Of a DNA stretch of 8,055 bases, positions 6,617-8,055 are shown one piece after another. Below the pieces are notes generated by a model, which was not told the DNA's origin, ran no database searches, and saw nothing but the letters and a program-made list of their open reading frames with translations. Each line of letters begins with the position of its first letter. Position 1 is the first letter of the stretch. The stretch is from positions 1 to 8,055 of the forward strand of contig QMXA01000036.1 in assembly GCA_003661905.1 (NCBI GenBank), written 5' to 3'. The position numbers and the translations under genes are program-made. The stretch is from Thermoprotei archaeon (GTDB taxonomy: Archaea; Thermoproteota; Thermoprotei_A; Sulfolobales; Ignisphaeraceae).

Positions 6617-6625
6617 TTTTAATAA
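6617..6625 (+). promoter_or_regulatory. Candidate TATA box of the racemase gene
   Basis: TTTTAATAA is centred about 26 bases before GTG 6647 and 32 before ATG 6653. No Shine-Dalgarno sequence precedes either codon, so the transcript is probably leaderless and begins at or just before the start codon. Confidence 0.45.
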
Positions 6626-6646
6626 CTTATTTGAGCAGCTTTTCTC

Positions 6647-7396
6647 GTGAGAATGATGGGTATTCGAATTCTATTTATAGATCCTATAGGAACCACTGTG
6701 TTTGATAAAGATATGAGGAATTATCTAAATGAGTATAAGAGAAAGGATACTGAGATAAGGACTATGTCATTACCTAAAGGACCTAAACACCTTGAATACT
6801 ATAGCTATTGTGCTTTAGTAATACCTGAAGTGTTGAGAATTGTAAGAAAGGCAGAAAAAGAAAATTTTGATGCAGTAATCATAGGTTGTTTCTATGACCC
6901 TGGGTTACATGAGGCAAGAGAAGTAACTAATATGATTGTTACAGCACCCTGTGAATCCTCAGTACTAATAGCCTCAGCTCTGGGCCATAAGTTTTCAATA
7001 ATTGTTGGGAGAAAGAAATGGATACCTTTAATGATGAGGAATGTCATAAATTATGGTCTTAAAGATAGATTAACATCATTTAAAGCCATAGGATTAGGAG
7101 TCTATGACTTTCACAAGGATGAGGAAGAAACTAAACGTAGACTTATCAACGCTGCTCGTGAAGCTATAGCAGAAGGTGCTGAAGTACTTATACTTGGTTG
7201 TACAATATTCTTTGGGTTCTATAAAGAACTTCAAAAAATTGTAGGCGTTCCTGTAATTGACCCTGTAATAGCTTCTCTGAAATATGCAGAGCTTCTAGTC
7301 GAGGTCAAGAAGATTTCTGGATGGAGCCATAGTAAGGTATATGAGTATGAACCACCACCTGAGAGTGAGATTAAGGCCTGGAAATTAGAGTTATGA
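6647..7396 (+). CDS. Asp/Glu/hydantoin racemase family protein, closest in motifs to hydantoin racemase
   Basis: The protein has 249 residues from GTG 6647; ATG 6653 or 6656 are equally possible starts. It is a cytoplasmic, cofactor-independent racemase of the two-cysteine type. C81 lies in VIIGCFYDPGLHEARE (77-92) and C185 in LILGCTIFFG (181-190). The 104-residue spacing and the CF-DPGL-AARE-like context are those of hydantoin racemases (HyuE) rather than glutamate racemase MurI, as expected in an organism without peptidoglycan. The N-terminal strand RILFIDPIGTT and the central SSVLIASALGHKFSIIVGR (104-122) also fit. The true substrate (a hydantoin, allantoin, Asp/Glu or another amino acid) cannot be told. 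The family also contains maleate isomerase-like members. It has its own promoter and lies 476 bases after a peptide transporter operon. No hydantoinase or carbamoylase gene is in the window. Confidence 0.85.
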   Translation: MRMMGIRILFIDPIGTTVFDKDMRNYLNEYKRKDTEIRTMSLPKGPKHLEYYSYCALVIPEVLRIVRKAEKENFDAVIIGCFYDPGLHEAREVTNMIVTAPCESSVLIASALGHKFSIIVGRKKWIPLMMRNVINYGLKDRLTSFKAIGLGVYDFHKDEEETKRRLINAAREAIAEGAEVLILGCTIFFGFYKELQKIVGVPVIDPVIASLKYAELLVEVKKISGWSHSKVYEYEPPPESEIKAWKLEL

Positions 7397-7416
7397 CATA
7401 TTTTAGTTTAGTACAG

Positions 7417-7632
7417 CTAATACCTAAGAACAAACTTTCTTTTTATAGGATCAATAATTTTCTTTATTTCACCTGATCTAATCATGGATGCAATTATGCT
7501 TCGAAGCTGTAATCCTTCAATGTATATACCTTTTGATTCTAAACATTCTCTTAATTCGTCGTAAGAGAGTTCTCTACTTCGTAAACATTCAATAATCTCT
7601 TTTCTCAAAAAGAGCTCAGTGATCGAGGGCAT
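7417..7632 (-). CDS. Small winged-helix DNA-binding protein (predicted regulator)
   Basis: This protein has 71 residues from ATG at 7632-7630. In-frame ATG at 7635 and GTG at 7638 are alternatives, but GAGGTG (7643 to 7638 on the minus strand) gives a workable 5-base spacing only to 7632. The predicted layout is that of a minimal winged helix: helix 1 about 8-20 (FLRKEIIECLRSR), helix 2 about 23-34 (SYDELRECLESK), a recognition-type helix about 38-53 (IEGLQLRSIIASMIRS), then a basic beta-wing 55-70 (EIKKIIDPIKRKFVLR). This fold in a stand-alone short archaeal protein usually means a transcription factor. The target is unknown. It converges on the racemase with a 20-base gap, and a membrane-protein gene lies upstream on the same strand. 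Confidence 0.7.
   Translation of the reverse strand: MPSITELFLRKEIIECLRSRELSYDELRECLESKGIYIEGLQLRSIIASMIRSGEIKKIIDPIKRKFVLRY
7435..7445 (+). terminator. T-rich tract, possible terminator of the racemase transcript
   Basis: CTTTCTTTTTA lies about 40 bases after the racemase stop, inside the convergent minus-strand gene. If used, the racemase message overlaps the 3' end of that gene by a few tens of bases. The shorter ATATTTTAG at 7398-7406 is a weaker option. Confidence 0.35.
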
Positions 7633-7694
7633 CATCACACCTCAGTAAAACCCTGCCTACATCACAGCTTTTTCTTTTACTTCTACTCTATCAA

Positions 7695-7703
7695 TTTAAT
7701 AAA
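7695..7703 (-). promoter_or_regulatory. Candidate TATA box of the winged-helix gene
   Basis: On the minus strand this reads TTTATTAAA. A start about 25 bases on, near 7672, would leave a leader of about 40 bases carrying the GAGGTG ribosome site. It falls just after the stop of the upstream membrane-protein gene, so separate transcription of the two is possible; co-transcription is equally open because no clear T-run separates them. Confidence 0.35.
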
Positions 7704-7715
7704 CCCGATATTAAG

Positions 7716-8055
7716 CTATCGGATTCGAGTTATGAGCTTTCGATACTTCAGATAGGCTAATAATAGAATTATTCCTACAGATAACCATGTAAATAAAAAA
7801 CCAAGTATTAAGGCGACAATGAGCTTATCCCCTAATTCCCTAATCCTTTCTAACCTAAGCAATGCTAAGGCTCTGTGGCATTCATAACTAAGCCATAGAT
7901 CTATTACACCAAAAGCAATTCCAATACTTCCAATCCCTATAGTTACGGTTATTGAACCCCAAATAATGTTAGAAACACCCACTACAAAAGCAAGTATTTT
8001 TGAGATATAGATTAAGTCCTTAATGATAACTAGACCGTGGTTAGCTAGTATCACT
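7716..8055 (-). CDS. Small multi-helix membrane protein, probably truncated at its 5' end by the window edge
   Basis: I do not recognise the family. The 112 residues visible hold three hydrophobic segments, about 15-35, 36-56 (Gly/Ile-rich) and 77-102, with a charged amphipathic stretch between the last two (residues 57-76, ECHRALALLRLERIRELGDK) and a basic C-terminus (YRKLITRIR). The only initiator in view is GTG at 8054-8052, one base from the window end, with no visible ribosome site, so the gene probably begins outside. The frame is open to the edge. It lies 83 bases upstream of the winged-helix gene in the same direction. Such regulator plus small membrane protein pairs are common in archaea, with mostly unknown function. 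Confidence 0.6.
   Translation of the reverse strand, partial: VILANHGLVIIKDLIYISKILAFVVGVSNIIWGSITVTIGIGSIGIAFGVIDLWLSYECHRALALLRLERIRELGDKLIVALILGFLFTWLSVGIILLLAYLKYRKLITRIR

Noticed and set aside
7616..7638. GTGATGA followed after 12 bases by CTGA on the minus strand, resembling C and D' boxes of a C/D guide RNA
   Set aside because: The C-box match is made of the stacked GTG/ATG start codons of the winged-helix gene; no C' or D box or terminal stem is seen.

Overview
The window looks like a chromosomal segment of a thermophilic or hyperthermophilic archaeon, most likely a member of the Thermoproteota (Crenarchaeota). The reasons are AT-rich DNA, heavy use of AGA/AGG for arginine and ATA for isoleucine, GGAGGTG-type ribosome binding sites inside the operon, TATA-like boxes placed about 25 bases upstream of apparently leaderless genes, T-run terminators without hairpins, and a substrate-binding protein held by an N-terminal hydrophobic segment and a Thr/Pro linker. 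The genus cannot be named from the sequence alone.

Layout. Positions 44-6170 hold a complete five-gene ABC importer of the dipeptide/oligopeptide (Dpp/Opp) family, all on the plus strand: the binding protein (44-1912), then after a 269-base gap with its own terminator and a candidate promoter, two permeases (2182-3234 and 3234-4133) and two ATPases (4136-5143 and 5148-6170). The last four genes are tightly packed (1-base overlap, then 2- and 4-base gaps) and are almost certainly one transcript. A 476-base AT-rich stretch follows (6171-6646), with T-run terminators, an imperfect palindrome and a possible leaderless 58-residue ORF (6440-6616). Next comes an Asp/Glu/hydantoin racemase family gene with both catalytic cysteines (6647-7396). 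On the minus strand, convergent with the racemase, lie a small winged-helix protein (7417-7632) and a three-helix membrane protein cut by the window edge (7716-8055).

How they may work together. The binding protein should capture a peptide or similar compound outside the cell, the two permeases form the channel, and the two ATPases drive uptake. The racemase next door suggests, without proving, that imported material includes D-amino acids, peptides containing them, or cyclic derivatives such as hydantoins. The minus-strand pair resembles a small regulator with a membrane partner, and no link to the transporter can be shown.

The most notable observations are a 60-base tract shared at 59/60 identity by the 3' ends of the two ATPase genes, which points to gene conversion over the Fe-S cysteine motif; a changed ABC signature (LGGGE) in the second ATPase, which makes the two ATP sites unequal; and a 19-unit Thr-Thr-Pro linker whose codons are scrambled although the protein repeat is perfect. 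I did not see a clearly new multi-gene system here.
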